Source: JBHJGM01 sp964405825 (GTDB taxonomy: Bacteria > Verrucomicrobiota > Verrucomicrobiia > Opitutales > JBHJGM01). Taken from it: DNA of 64,000 nt. The stretch lies in the NCBI GenBank assembly GCA_964405825.1, contig CAYOPI010000011.1, forward strand, positions 1-64,000, read 5' to 3'. The notes below the pieces were generated by a model that was given only the letters and a program-made list of their open reading frames with translations, was not told the DNA's origin and did not search any database. Shown here piece by piece: positions 8,036 to 15,996 of this stretch (its first letter is position 1; the number at the start of each line of letters is the position of its first letter). The position numbers were made by a program, and so were the translations under genes.

Positions 8036-9655
8036 TCAGCCCGCCGCCGCCCGCGAACGTCCGTCGGTGCCGCTGGTCTCCGTCCGCGAAGGCTGGATCA
8101 TCGTCTTGAGCACGCGGCGCTCATGTTGGGCGGCCACCTGCTTCTTGATCAGGCCCAGGCCCTCCAGCCGGGCATCGCGCGCCCACTGGTAAATCTGCAG
8201 GTAGCGCTTGGCCGAGCGCCCCCACGAAAAGTCCTCGGCCATCGCCCGCTGCTGCATCTGCCGGTAATGCTCGGGGCGGTCATACCAGGTGGAGCAGGCC
8301 CAGCCCATGGTGTAGTACAGGGCGCGTTCGCTGGGCTGTTCAAAGACAAAGCCCGTTCCCCCGCCGGTGGCCTCGTCGTAGTTGCGCACCGTGTCGACGA
8401 GTCCGCCGGTGGCGCGCACGATCGGCAGCGTCCCGTAGGCCAGCGAGTACATCTGGTTCAATCCGCAGGGCTCAAAGCGGCTGGGCATGACGAAGAAATC
8501 CGATCCCGCTTCCACCAGGTGGGCCAGCGCCTCGCTGTAACCGATGAAGCAACCCACCCTCCCCGGATAACGCGCCGCCAGCGACCGGAAATGATCCTCC
8601 AAAGCCGGCTCACCCGCCCCCAGCAGGACAATCTGCACCGACATCTCGGCCATGATCCACGGCGTGATCGTGGCCAGCCAGTCCAGGCCCTTCTGGTCGT
8701 AGAGGCGGGAGACCACCCCGTAGACGGGCACCGAAGGGTCCGTCGCCAGCCCCATGCGTTCCTGCAGCGCACGCTTGCAGCGAGCCTTCCCGCCAAGGTC
8801 GTCACGCGAGTAGTTGGCTGGCAGGTGCACGTCGGTGGCGGGATTCCAGGTTTCGTAGTCCACGCCGTTGAGCACGCCGATCAGGTCCGCCGCGCGGAAA
8901 CGCACGACCGGATCCAGCCCGCAACCGTACTCCGGGGTCTTGATCTCCTCGGCGTAATGCGGGCTGACGGTCGTGATCTTGGTGGCGTTGTAGAGGCCGC
9001 CCTTGAGGTAGTTGGCAAAGCCGACGGACTCCAGATCGTCGGGCCGGAAGACCTCCGGAGGCAGTCCCGCCCAGTCCAGCACCTCACGCGGAAAGATGCC
9101 CTGGTGCTGCAGGTTGTGGATCGTGAAGATGCTCGCGCAGCGGCCCAGCGGTGTGTGCAGATCGCTGGTGTTGAGAAAGACGGGAATCAGCCCGGTGGTC
9201 CAGTCGTGCGCGTGGATGACGTCCGGCTCCCAGTCCAGCCAGCGGCACAACTCCAGGGCCGCCTTACTGAAGAAGGCGAAGCGCGCGCCGTTGTCGCCGT
9301 GGGCACCCCAGGGGCCGGTGTAAATCTCCGGACGCTGGAAGTACTTGTTGAACTCCAGAAAATACATCGGCGCCTGCGACTGCGGGTAGCGCGTCTCCCA
9401 GACCCGGGCGTAGTCCTCCTGGCCGTAACCCAGGTGAACAAAGAGCGGGTCCTCGCCCGGACTCCAGTCGTCCCCGCGGCGGATGCTCCCGTACAGGGGA
9501 CAAAAGGTGCGCACGTCCGCCCCTTCGCGGTCGAGGGCTTTGGTCAGGGCTCCCACCATGTCGCCCAGTCCGCCCATCTTGGCGTACGGGGTCACCTCGG
9601 GGGAGACGTTCAGGATGCGCAGGGGACGGTCTTCAGCAGCGTCGGCTTGGCTCAT
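8036..9655 (-). CDS. glgA: Glycogen (starch) synthase, ADP-glucose type, GT5
   Basis: GlgA transfers glucose from ADP-glucose to the non-reducing end of an alpha-1,4-glucan. The 539-residue protein has the GT5 N-terminal nucleotide-binding signature with K26 in YAKMGGLGDMVGAL. It also has the C-terminal catalytic-site region FFVMPSRFEPCGLNQMYSL followed by the GGLVDTV turn. Length is close to the usual 480-530, with a short Thr/Arg-rich tail. The ATG (9655) lies inside the stop of the upstream exosortase gene (ATGA overlap of four bases), so the two are translationally coupled. That suggests a link to surface glucan or exopolysaccharide as well as storage glycogen; the link is inference from context. 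No other glg gene is in the window. Confidence 0.95.
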   Translation of the reverse strand: MSQADAAEDRPLRILNVSPEVTPYAKMGGLGDMVGALTKALDREGADVRTFCPLYGSIRRGDDWSPGEDPLFVHLGYGQEDYARVWETRYPQSQAPMYFLEFNKYFQRPEIYTGPWGAHGDNGARFAFFSKAALELCRWLDWEPDVIHAHDWTTGLIPVFLNTSDLHTPLGRCASIFTIHNLQHQGIFPREVLDWAGLPPEVFRPDDLESVGFANYLKGGLYNATKITTVSPHYAEEIKTPEYGCGLDPVVRFRAADLIGVLNGVDYETWNPATDVHLPANYSRDDLGGKARCKRALQERMGLATDPSVPVYGVVSRLYDQKGLDWLATITPWIMAEMSVQIVLLGAGEPALEDHFRSLAARYPGRVGCFIGYSEALAHLVEAGSDFFVMPSRFEPCGLNQMYSLAYGTLPIVRATGGLVDTVRNYDEATGGGTGFVFEQPSERALYYTMGWACSTWYDRPEHYRQMQQRAMAEDFSWGRSAKRYLQIYQWARDARLEGLGLIKKQVAAQHERRVLKTMIQPSRTETSGTDGRSRAAAG

Positions 9656-10848
9656 GCCGGGTCAGGGTCGGTCTTCGGTGAATCCTCACCGCCGGCCGGG
9701 CCACCCTCGTCAGGCAGCTCATCTTCGAACTGCGGCATGCGGTAGGAGAAGATCGGAAGGAGCATTAACAGGGCCACGCAGGTAAAGCCAATAATCATGT
9801 AGCCGGCAACGTCATGTACACTGCCCAGCGTGAACTCCGGATTGGGTATCTTCTCCCCCAGACTGTCGAAAACAAAGGTGCCCTTCTCGGTCAGCTCGTA
9901 CTCGGCCTGGCCCCAGAAGTCGCGGTCGATGGCGTCCTGGCCGTGCTCGTTGGTCCAGCCGGTGAGGAAGACGCTGCGCACAATGTTGAAGAGGAAGGCA
10001 AAGATCATCGAGGCCCCGACCATCAGGACCTTCTTCCAGGTTTTGTCCAGGAACACCGCCGCCAGGAAGGACCCGGCAAAGATACAGGCCGTCAGCGAGC
10101 GGATCCCCGAGCAGGCATCCTCCACGTGCACCCGGCCGTTGGGCAGGATAAGGATGTTGCCCTCCTGTATGATCGGCACGCCCCAGGCGTTGAAGACGTC
10201 GAAGGTCACGATCGTCACCAGCTTCAGCAGGCCGGTGCTGATGGCTGCCTCCAGGGGCAGCAGCAGCGGGGCCGAGACCAGCCAGATCAACGCCGGAAAG
10301 GTGAACAGCGCGGTGAAGCCCAGGCGCGAACGCAGCGTCAGCGCCTTGCCCTCGGCGTTGCGCTCACTGATCACAAAGGCCACCCCGAGAATAAACGTGC
10401 ACAGACCGAACGAGAAGCCGAAGGTCGACCAGTCGTGCTGGCTCATGATCGCCCGCACAAACCCGCTGAAGCCCAGTACGAGAATACTCCCCACCAGCGC
10501 CGCGTAACCCAGGAAACTGGCGATCGGCGTCCCCGTCTCCGAGTGGCTTACCTTCACGTCCGGGTCGACGTCGGCATACTTTGGACCGAAGAGGTAAGCG
10601 CGTATCTTCGGCAGGCGTTCGAAAACCACAAAGGCCACGAAAAGCGGCACCAGATAGCCGAATGAGTAGTCATCCAGCGAGGCCCACCAGTAGCTCTGGT
10701 CCCAGATGACGAAAGCCATGAAAGCCGTGACCAGGCCGACCAGCCCGAGCGCGGTGCGATCCAGCTGACCCCAGGGAGCCTTGGGCAGGGAACTCTGCGG
10801 TTGCGGTGGAGGCGAGGACGAGGTGGCGGTTGGAGCAGTAGTTTCCAC
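9652..10848 (-). CDS. Exosortase/archaeosortase family transpeptidase
   Basis: Exosortases are inner-membrane cysteine transpeptidases that process secreted proteins bearing PEP-CTERM-like tails, usually in step with exopolysaccharide export. The 398-residue protein has multiple membrane helices. The catalytic residues are in the expected places: C246 in EDACSGIRSL, R291 in FNIVRSVFLTGW, and H345 in SVHDVAGYM. The Pro/Ser-rich first 25 residues are probably a disordered cytoplasmic tail. The frame starts with GTG at 10848. Its stop overlaps glgA (ATGA). I see no gene with a complete PEP-CTERM tail in this window, although the secreted protein beginning at 63246 is cut before its C-terminus. 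The exosortase subtype is not resolved. Confidence 0.92.
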   Translation of the reverse strand: METTAPTATSSSPPPQPQSSLPKAPWGQLDRTALGLVGLVTAFMAFVIWDQSYWWASLDDYSFGYLVPLFVAFVVFERLPKIRAYLFGPKYADVDPDVKVSHSETGTPIASFLGYAALVGSILVLGFSGFVRAIMSQHDWSTFGFSFGLCTFILGVAFVISERNAEGKALTLRSRLGFTALFTFPALIWLVSAPLLLPLEAAISTGLLKLVTIVTFDVFNAWGVPIIQEGNILILPNGRVHVEDACSGIRSLTACIFAGSFLAAVFLDKTWKKVLMVGASMIFAFLFNIVRSVFLTGWTNEHGQDAIDRDFWGQAEYELTEKGTFVFDSLGEKIPNPEFTLGSVHDVAGYMIIGFTCVALLMLLPIFSYRMPQFEDELPDEGGPAGGEDSPKTDPDPA

Positions 10849-11073
10849 AAGCGAATGGACTCAGGTTGCGACAATCCGGGAAAGCCGAGACCTTAGAGCG
10901 ATTCAGTTAACGGTTCAAGCTCGGGTCATAAGGTTCCCTAAAGGATGTTACATTAGGGTGACTTCATCTCGTTTTCGACCGTTTTCGATCTTTTCAACGC
11001 TCCTGCGAAACAGGTATCTTTAACTTCGACGGGAGTGCTGCCCAACCGGAGCCGTCCCGTTCGCATCCATTCC

Positions 11074-11580
11074 ATGCAGTATTTGCACGCGCACTGGCGA
11101 ATGCCCTACATCGAGGCCCCCAAAGCCCCGAGCAGCAGCGACGACCTCTTTGAGCGTCTGGGCCAGAGCGAGGACGAACGGGCCAACCTCATCCTGCAGC
11201 ACAGCACGCACAGCTATCTGGTAATGAACAAGTTCCCGTACAACGCGGGGCACCTGCTGGCCGTCCCGCGACGCAAGGTCGCCCAGCCCGGCGAACTGCT
11301 GCCCGAAGAGCGCGTGGACTTCTTTGACCTGATCATTCAGGGCCAGGAAATCCTGCGCGAGGCCCTCAACCCGGACGGCTTCAACGTGGGCTTCAATCTG
11401 GGCAAGGCCGCCGGGGCCGGTATCCCCCGCCACCTGCATTGCCACATCGTTCCCCGCTGGGAAGGCGACACCAACTTCATGCCCGTGCTGGGAGATACCC
11501 GTGTGCTGCCCGAAGCCATGGAAGCGATGTGGGAGCGCCTGCGCAGCGTCGCCGAAGGAATCAGCAAGAATGGCTCCTGA
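11074..11580 (+). CDS. HIT family hydrolase
   Basis: HIT proteins are nucleotide hydrolases or transferases acting on substrates such as Ap4A or adenosine 5'-phosphoramidates. The 168-residue product has the histidine triad HLHCHIVPRW (HxHxHxxP) near the C-terminus and the upstream NKFPYNAGHLLAVPRR motif typical of the Ap4A-phosphorylase-like branch. I prefer the ATG at 11074 (MQYLHAHWRMPYI) over a GTG at 11035, because related proteins begin with a similar LHAPWR stretch. It is the first gene of a plus-strand run with phoH, whose start overlaps its last 11 bases. The exact substrate cannot be told. Confidence 0.92.
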   Translation: MQYLHAHWRMPYIEAPKAPSSSDDLFERLGQSEDERANLILQHSTHSYLVMNKFPYNAGHLLAVPRRKVAQPGELLPEERVDFFDLIIQGQEILREALNPDGFNVGFNLGKAAGAGIPRHLHCHIVPRWEGDTNFMPVLGDTRVLPEAMEAMWERLRSVAEGISKNGS

Positions 11581-12580
11581 CACCGCTGCCCCCGTCTCGG
11601 CCCCGGAAACGTCGACCACCGACGACGGCCTGGTCCTGCACTTTTCCAGCCCCCGGCTGCTGAATTCGCTCTACTGCGGGCGCGAAAGTAACCTGCAGAA
11701 GGTCGAGCAGGCCTTCGATATTCAGGTTGTGACGCGCGAGGACTGGGTCCGCCTGGATGGGCCCGAGGAGGCCGTCCAGCGCGCGGCTGAATTCTTCAAG
11801 CTGCTGGACCGGGCCCGTGAACAGGGCCTGAAAATCGGCATGGTCGATTTCGATAATTTCCTGGCGGCCGTCGTGCGCGGAGACGCCGCCGGATTGAAGG
11901 AAGTCTTCGACGAGCCGGTGGTGCTGCGGCTTAAGCGCAAGAGCATCGTCCCGAAAACCATCAACCAGAAGCGCTACCTGCGCTTCATTCATAAATATGC
12001 AGTGGTTTTCGGAATTGGACCGGCCGGTACGGGCAAGACCTACCTGGCGATGGCCTCGGCGCTGCAGGCGCTGGCCGAGGGCACGGTCGAGCGTATCATC
12101 ATCACGCGACCGGCGGTGGAAGCCGGCGAGGCCCTCGGCTTTCTGCCCGGCGACCTGCAGGAGAAACTCCTTCCTTACCTGCGCCCGCTCTACGACGCCT
12201 TGCACGAGATGGTCGGCAAGGAAGAAACCATGCGCATGATCGAGCGGGGGGTACTGGAAATCGCCCCCCTGGCCTACATGCGCGGGCGCACCCTCTCCAA
12301 CGCCTTTATCATCCTCGACGAGGCCCAGAACACCACCCCCGAGCAAATGATGATGTTCCTGACCCGCCTCGGCGATGAAAGCCGCATGGTCATCACCGGC
12401 GACATCACGCAGGTGGACCTGCCACGCTCCAAGGTCTCGGGCCTGAAGCAGGCCGTGCACATCCTCAACGCCGTTGAGGGCATCAAGCTTTTCTACTTCG
12501 AGAACGTCGATGTGGTCCGCAATCCGCTGGTTGGACGCATCATCGCCGCCTACGAGCGCTTCCACTCGGACTCCGAGTAA
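11570..12580 (+). CDS. phoH: PhoH family ATPase
   Basis: PhoH proteins are cytoplasmic P-loop ATPases with helicase-like folds, linked to RNA metabolism and often encoded next to ybeY. The 336-residue product has an N-terminal KH-like region, Walker A GPAGTGKTYLAM, Walker B AFIILDEAQN, and the family segments ITRPAVEAGEALGFLPG and VITGDITQVDLP. The ATG at 11570 is favoured because it starts MAPDTAAPV just before conserved sequence; it overlaps the HIT gene by 11 bases. It precedes pgpH and ybeY, the order seen in many bacteria. Confidence in the family is high. Confidence 0.96.
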   Translation: MAPDTAAPVSAPETSTTDDGLVLHFSSPRLLNSLYCGRESNLQKVEQAFDIQVVTREDWVRLDGPEEAVQRAAEFFKLLDRAREQGLKIGMVDFDNFLAAVVRGDAAGLKEVFDEPVVLRLKRKSIVPKTINQKRYLRFIHKYAVVFGIGPAGTGKTYLAMASALQALAEGTVERIIITRPAVEAGEALGFLPGDLQEKLLPYLRPLYDALHEMVGKEETMRMIERGVLEIAPLAYMRGRTLSNAFIILDEAQNTTPEQMMMFLTRLGDESRMVITGDITQVDLPRSKVSGLKQAVHILNAVEGIKLFYFENVDVVRNPLVGRIIAAYERFHSDSE

Positions 12581-12657
12581 GGACTGCCGCTTGCCCGCCC
12601 TGAGAAAAAGCCGCCGCGCTGAGCACCTTCCCCGGCCCAAAGCTGTCTGATTCGATC

Positions 12658-15021
12658 GTGCGCTTCTTTAATCGCAAACGCTCCAAGAAAGAGGAGATGG
12701 CGAAGAACCGCCGCAAGCGCCTCAGCGAGGTCAGCGGGCGGCGCGCCAATCTTTTTGCGGCCAACCGGCTGCGCGCAGCTGCGATTTTCTTCCTCCTGGG
12801 GGCCGCCTGCGCCTTCGTCTGCTTCTTCGGGCAAAGTCCCCAGAACACGCGCCTGTTGCCCGGTGAGCGCGCCCAGTCCCGCGTCCTGGCCGCCTTTGAT
12901 TTCAGCTACGTCAGCGAACAGTTGACCGAGAAATCCCGAGTGCTGGCCCGCCAGCAGGTGAGCACCCGCTACCGCCACGACCGCGACCTTTTCCGGGATT
13001 TCCGCGGGCGCATCCTCGACCTGACCGAGGCCCTCGATGATGCCGAACGCTTCTGGGCCCTGCTGGGGCAGGACGACGCCGAGCCCTGGCTGGTGCTTCA
13101 GCGGGCCTTTCCGCTGAAAAACGAGCGCCGCACGCTGCTGGAGCAGAAGCTGGAGTCGGTGCGCCGATTGATGCAGGAAGGCGTGCGGGCCGACGATACC
13201 GGCGGCAACGACGAGGGGCTGCTGCGCGTCTACGGCCGATCGCATCAGGAAGCCCTGCGGCAACTGCGCTTCGCCCTGCTCTCGGTCGACCCCAACTTCG
13301 AGGAACTCTCACCGGAGGTCTCCGACGCGCTCGTGGCCATTCTGTCCAAGGGGGTTGTGCCCAACCTGACCCCCGACCTGGACCAGTTGCGCGCCGAACG
13401 CGAAGAGGCGGCCGCCGCCGTTGAACCGGTCGTCGTCGCCGTGAGCAAGGGCGACGTCATCGTCGAGCCCGGCCAGGTCGACGCCTTCCAGCGCGAGCGC
13501 TTTGTCGCCTACCGCAACCTGCTGCGCGACCGCGAAGGCTGGGCTGGATTCAACCTGCAGTTTTTGCGCAAGTGGATCGCCACGCTCGGGCTGCTGGGGG
13601 CGGCGATGATTTACATCACCGTGAGCCTGCCGCAGCTGAGCAAGTCCGGGCGTCGCCTGACCCTGGGCATCCTGGTGCTGCTCTTCAACCTGGCGCTGAT
13701 TCGTTTGACGCTGACCCTCAGCGACACCGAACTGGTCGGCGACAGCCTGGAGTTGGTTCTCACCCTACCGTTTCTGATCTCGGTGGCCCTCGGGCCGATG
13801 ATCCTGACGATGATGATCGGCTCGGCTCCGGCCGTGCTCCTGGCCCTGCTGCTGGCCTCCTTCAACGCGCTGATGCAGGGCAACTCGATGGAGGTGCTGG
13901 TCGTCTCGCTGCTGTCGGCGCTGATGGCGGTGATGTTCTCACGCGACGTGCGTCAGCGGGCCAAGGTGATCCGCGCGGGGCTGGCCAGCGGTATTGTCAT
14001 GGCCACGGGCGCGATTCTGCTGGGCCTTTTCCGCGAGGAGTTCGCTCCGGTCATTCTGGCCTACCAGGTGGCGGCGGCGATCGGAGTGGGGCTGTTGACA
14101 GGGATTCTCGTGGTCGGCCTGCTGCCCTATCTGGAGAACCTTTTTCATTACATCACCGACATTACGCTGCTCGAGCTGACCGACTACAACCACCCGCTGC
14201 TGCGACGCATGCAGATGACCGCACCGGGTACCTACCATCACAGCCTGATGGTGGCCAATCTGTCCGAACGGGCGGCCCAGGACATCGGCTGCAACGCGCT
14301 GGTCTGTCGCGCCTCCAGCCTCTTCCACGACGTCGGCAAGATGGTGAAGCCCGATTACTTCATCGAGAATCAGCGCCCCGGCGAGAATCCGCACGAGGAG
14401 AAAAACCCCTCGATGAGCGCCCTGATCATCAAGTCGCACGTAAAGGAGGGCGTCGAGATGGCCCGCCAGGCCCGCCTGCCCCTGCTGATGATCGACATTA
14501 TCCAGCAGCACCACGGCACCACGCTGATCCGTTACTTCTACGAGAAGGCACGCAGCCAGCAGAGCCAGACGCGCCTGCCCATTCCCGAAGCCCAGGCCGC
14601 CCAGGCCCATGCCGACGAACTGGACGAATCGGGCTTCCGCTACGACGGCCCGCGCCCGCGCTTCAAGGAAAGCGGTATCATCTTTTTCGCCGACGCCGTC
14701 GAAGCCGCCTCGCGCACGCTCAAGAAAGTGACGCCCCAGAGCATCGAGGAACTCATCGACCGCCTCTTTGCCGAACGCATCGAGGACAACCAGCTCGACG
14801 AGTGCCCGCTGACCTGTCGCGAAATCAATCTCATCAAACGCAGCTTCACCTTCACGCTGCTGAACATGATGCACGCGCGGGTGGACTACCCCGGCAAGAA
14901 ATCGGCCGCGGTGTCGCGGGTGCCGTTCGCCAACATGCCGCCCACGCCCGTCTCACAGCTTCCGGCAGTGGAGGAGAAGGCCTCCGACCATCCCGTGGGC
15001 GGCAGCACGCCGGCGCGCTAG
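12658..15021 (+). CDS. pgpH: 7TM-HD cyclic-di-AMP phosphodiesterase PgpH-like
   Basis: PgpH-type proteins degrade cyclic-di-AMP at the membrane with a cytoplasmic HD domain. The 787-residue product has a basic N-terminus and a first membrane helix (about residues 40-60). An extracytoplasmic 7TMR-HDED-like domain follows (about 65-300), then a block of seven membrane helices (about 305-500) and an HD domain. The HD domain contains YHHSLMVANLSERAA and SLFHDVGKMVKPDYF, with the paired HH and HD metal ligands. The frame starts with GTG at 12658; an ATG at 12697 is a possible alternative. The Pro/Thr-rich last 40 residues look disordered. It sits between phoH and ybeY (7 bp from the latter), the classical arrangement. 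Confidence 0.94.
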   Translation: MRFFNRKRSKKEEMAKNRRKRLSEVSGRRANLFAANRLRAAAIFFLLGAACAFVCFFGQSPQNTRLLPGERAQSRVLAAFDFSYVSEQLTEKSRVLARQQVSTRYRHDRDLFRDFRGRILDLTEALDDAERFWALLGQDDAEPWLVLQRAFPLKNERRTLLEQKLESVRRLMQEGVRADDTGGNDEGLLRVYGRSHQEALRQLRFALLSVDPNFEELSPEVSDALVAILSKGVVPNLTPDLDQLRAEREEAAAAVEPVVVAVSKGDVIVEPGQVDAFQRERFVAYRNLLRDREGWAGFNLQFLRKWIATLGLLGAAMIYITVSLPQLSKSGRRLTLGILVLLFNLALIRLTLTLSDTELVGDSLELVLTLPFLISVALGPMILTMMIGSAPAVLLALLLASFNALMQGNSMEVLVVSLLSALMAVMFSRDVRQRAKVIRAGLASGIVMATGAILLGLFREEFAPVILAYQVAAAIGVGLLTGILVVGLLPYLENLFHYITDITLLELTDYNHPLLRRMQMTAPGTYHHSLMVANLSERAAQDIGCNALVCRASSLFHDVGKMVKPDYFIENQRPGENPHEEKNPSMSALIIKSHVKEGVEMARQARLPLLMIDIIQQHHGTTLIRYFYEKARSQQSQTRLPIPEAQAAQAHADELDESGFRYDGPRPRFKESGIIFFADAVEAASRTLKKVTPQSIEELIDRLFAERIEDNQLDECPLTCREINLIKRSFTFTLLNMMHARVDYPGKKSAAVSRVPFANMPPTPVSQLPAVEEKASDHPVGGSTPAR

Positions 15022-15027
15022 GGCCCG

Positions 15028-15510
15028 ATGCAGGCGTCCGGGTCAGCGCCACGCCCGGTCGAGGTGGCTCTCCGCCACGAAGGCTACACCGTCGACGAGG
15101 CCTCCCTCACCCGGCTTGTACACGCTCTGGACGCCTGGCCCGAACAGCGCCTGGCCCCGGGGGAACTCTCGTTGGTGTTGATGACGCAGGCCGAACTGGC
15201 CGACCTTCACGAGCGTTTCCTCGATGATCCCAGCCCTACCGATGTGATCACCTTTGCGGGCGACCCCGAGGCCGACTTTGCCGGTGAGATCTGCCTCTCA
15301 TTGGACCAGGCTCAGATCGAAGCCGACAAGCGAGGTCATGCACTGGTTGAGGAGGCAAACCTGTATCTGGTACACGGATGGTTGCATCTGGCCGGATTAA
15401 AGGATGCCGAAGAAGCCGACCGCGAGGCCATGCGAAGTGCCGAAGTCGCTGCCCTGGAACACCTTAAGTGCTGTAACAGCGAGGCAACAAATTGGTTGCG
15501 GACGCGTTAA
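15028..15510 (+). CDS. ybeY: Endoribonuclease YbeY-like (rRNA maturation factor) with altered metal site
   Basis: YbeY is a single-strand endoribonuclease needed for 16S rRNA 3'-end maturation and ribosome quality control. The 160-residue protein has the family order: LVLMTQAELADLHERF, then the PTDVITFA segment, then the metal motif. The usual motif is HGxLHLxGYDH with three histidines. Here it reads HGWLHLAGLKD, so H116 and H120 are present and the third ligand is D126. An Asp could still bind zinc. The C-terminal 20 residues (CCNSEATNWLRTR) are unusual. The gene follows pgpH by 6 bp. Identity is firm from fold pattern and context; activity with the changed ligand is unproven. Confidence 0.9.
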   Translation: MQASGSAPRPVEVALRHEGYTVDEASLTRLVHALDAWPEQRLAPGELSLVLMTQAELADLHERFLDDPSPTDVITFAGDPEADFAGEICLSLDQAQIEADKRGHALVEEANLYLVHGWLHLAGLKDAEEADREAMRSAEVAALEHLKCCNSEATNWLRTR

Positions 15511-15604
15511 TTTGGGGTTGCCCCGCGATAACTTACGCGATGTATTATTCATAACATCGCGCAAGCGATTGTCTATAGCTACCCCTTGGGGCTTGTACCC
15601 CGTC

Positions 15605-15644
15605 GAGCGGGAACCGGAATCGCCTGGTTCCCGCTCTCGTTTTT
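15605..15644 (+). terminator. Rho-independent terminator downstream of ybeY
   Basis: An 11-bp perfect stem (GAGCGGGAACC at 15605-15615 with GGTTCCCGCTC at 15626-15636) encloses a 10-base loop and is followed by TCGTTTTT. It lies 95 bp after the ybeY stop and probably ends the HIT-phoH-pgpH-ybeY transcript, or a small RNA made from 15511 onward. Confidence 0.85.
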
Positions 15645-15713
15645 GGGGCCGGAGAACCGTTTTCGGCGCGCCCAGACCGTGGCGAGCCGGCATCGCTTGG
15701 GCGTAGGGGCAGG

Positions 15714-15744
15714 CCCTGATCTGCGCCCTGATGGCAGATCAGGG
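15714..15744 (+). other. Perfect 11-bp hairpin in the intergenic region
   Basis: CCCTGATCTGC (15714-15724) pairs with GCAGATCAGGG (15734-15744) around a 9-base loop. Outer GGGG/CCCC bases (15707-15710 and 15748-15751) can extend the structure across an internal loop. No U-run follows, so it is not a normal terminator. It could be a regulatory leader element or an operator-like dyad upstream of the beta-helix gene. Its role is unknown. Confidence 0.5.
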
Positions 15745-15996
15745 AAACCCCGTAGGTGACATAGGCCAGGGTTTTCCCGACACCGGAAGAAAGGTTCCCG
15801 TATAGGTACCGATTCGGATTAATGCCCCTTATGGATGCCCGACTCTAGCATCAGCTACCAACTGCTACGCCTACATCCACTGGAACGCCACCTACTCCGC
15901 TAGCCCACGCTGGCTACGCACCCTTAAAGGGTAAAAACACGATGCCGTGTTCAGGAATCGAGAATCAGTAATCAGACACCAATAAGGACTGCCGCT

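Larger units (their letters stand above)
15511..15996. other. Non-coding, hairpin-rich intergenic stretch (486 bp)
   Basis: I see no convincing gene here. The first 130 bases fold into several short hairpins: GGGG-TTG-CCCC near 15514, an 8-bp stem at 15536-15543/15554-15561, and CCCC-TT-GGGG near 15582. They end in the strong terminator at 15605-15644. A perfect 11-bp stem follows at 15714-15744. The last part (around 15940) holds small A-flanked hairpins before the start of the beta-helix gene. This could be a ybeY 3' UTR, a small RNA, or a leader for the downstream gene. It does not match tmRNA, SRP RNA or RNase P RNA as I know them. Confidence 0.5.

Noticed and set aside
7025..9745. A 906-codon open frame on the plus strand
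   Set aside because: It runs opposite recO, DUF502 and glgA, all of which have clear motifs.
15511..15996. tmRNA, SRP RNA or RNase P RNA gene
   Set aside because: None of the conserved sequence blocks of these RNAs are recognisable in the region on either strand.
12578..15996. The 14-base word TAAGGACTGCCGCT occurs after phoH (12578-12591) and just before the beta-helix gene (15983-15996)
   Set aside because: Only two copies are seen in different settings, with no structure; it is probably chance or a shared ribosome-binding context.
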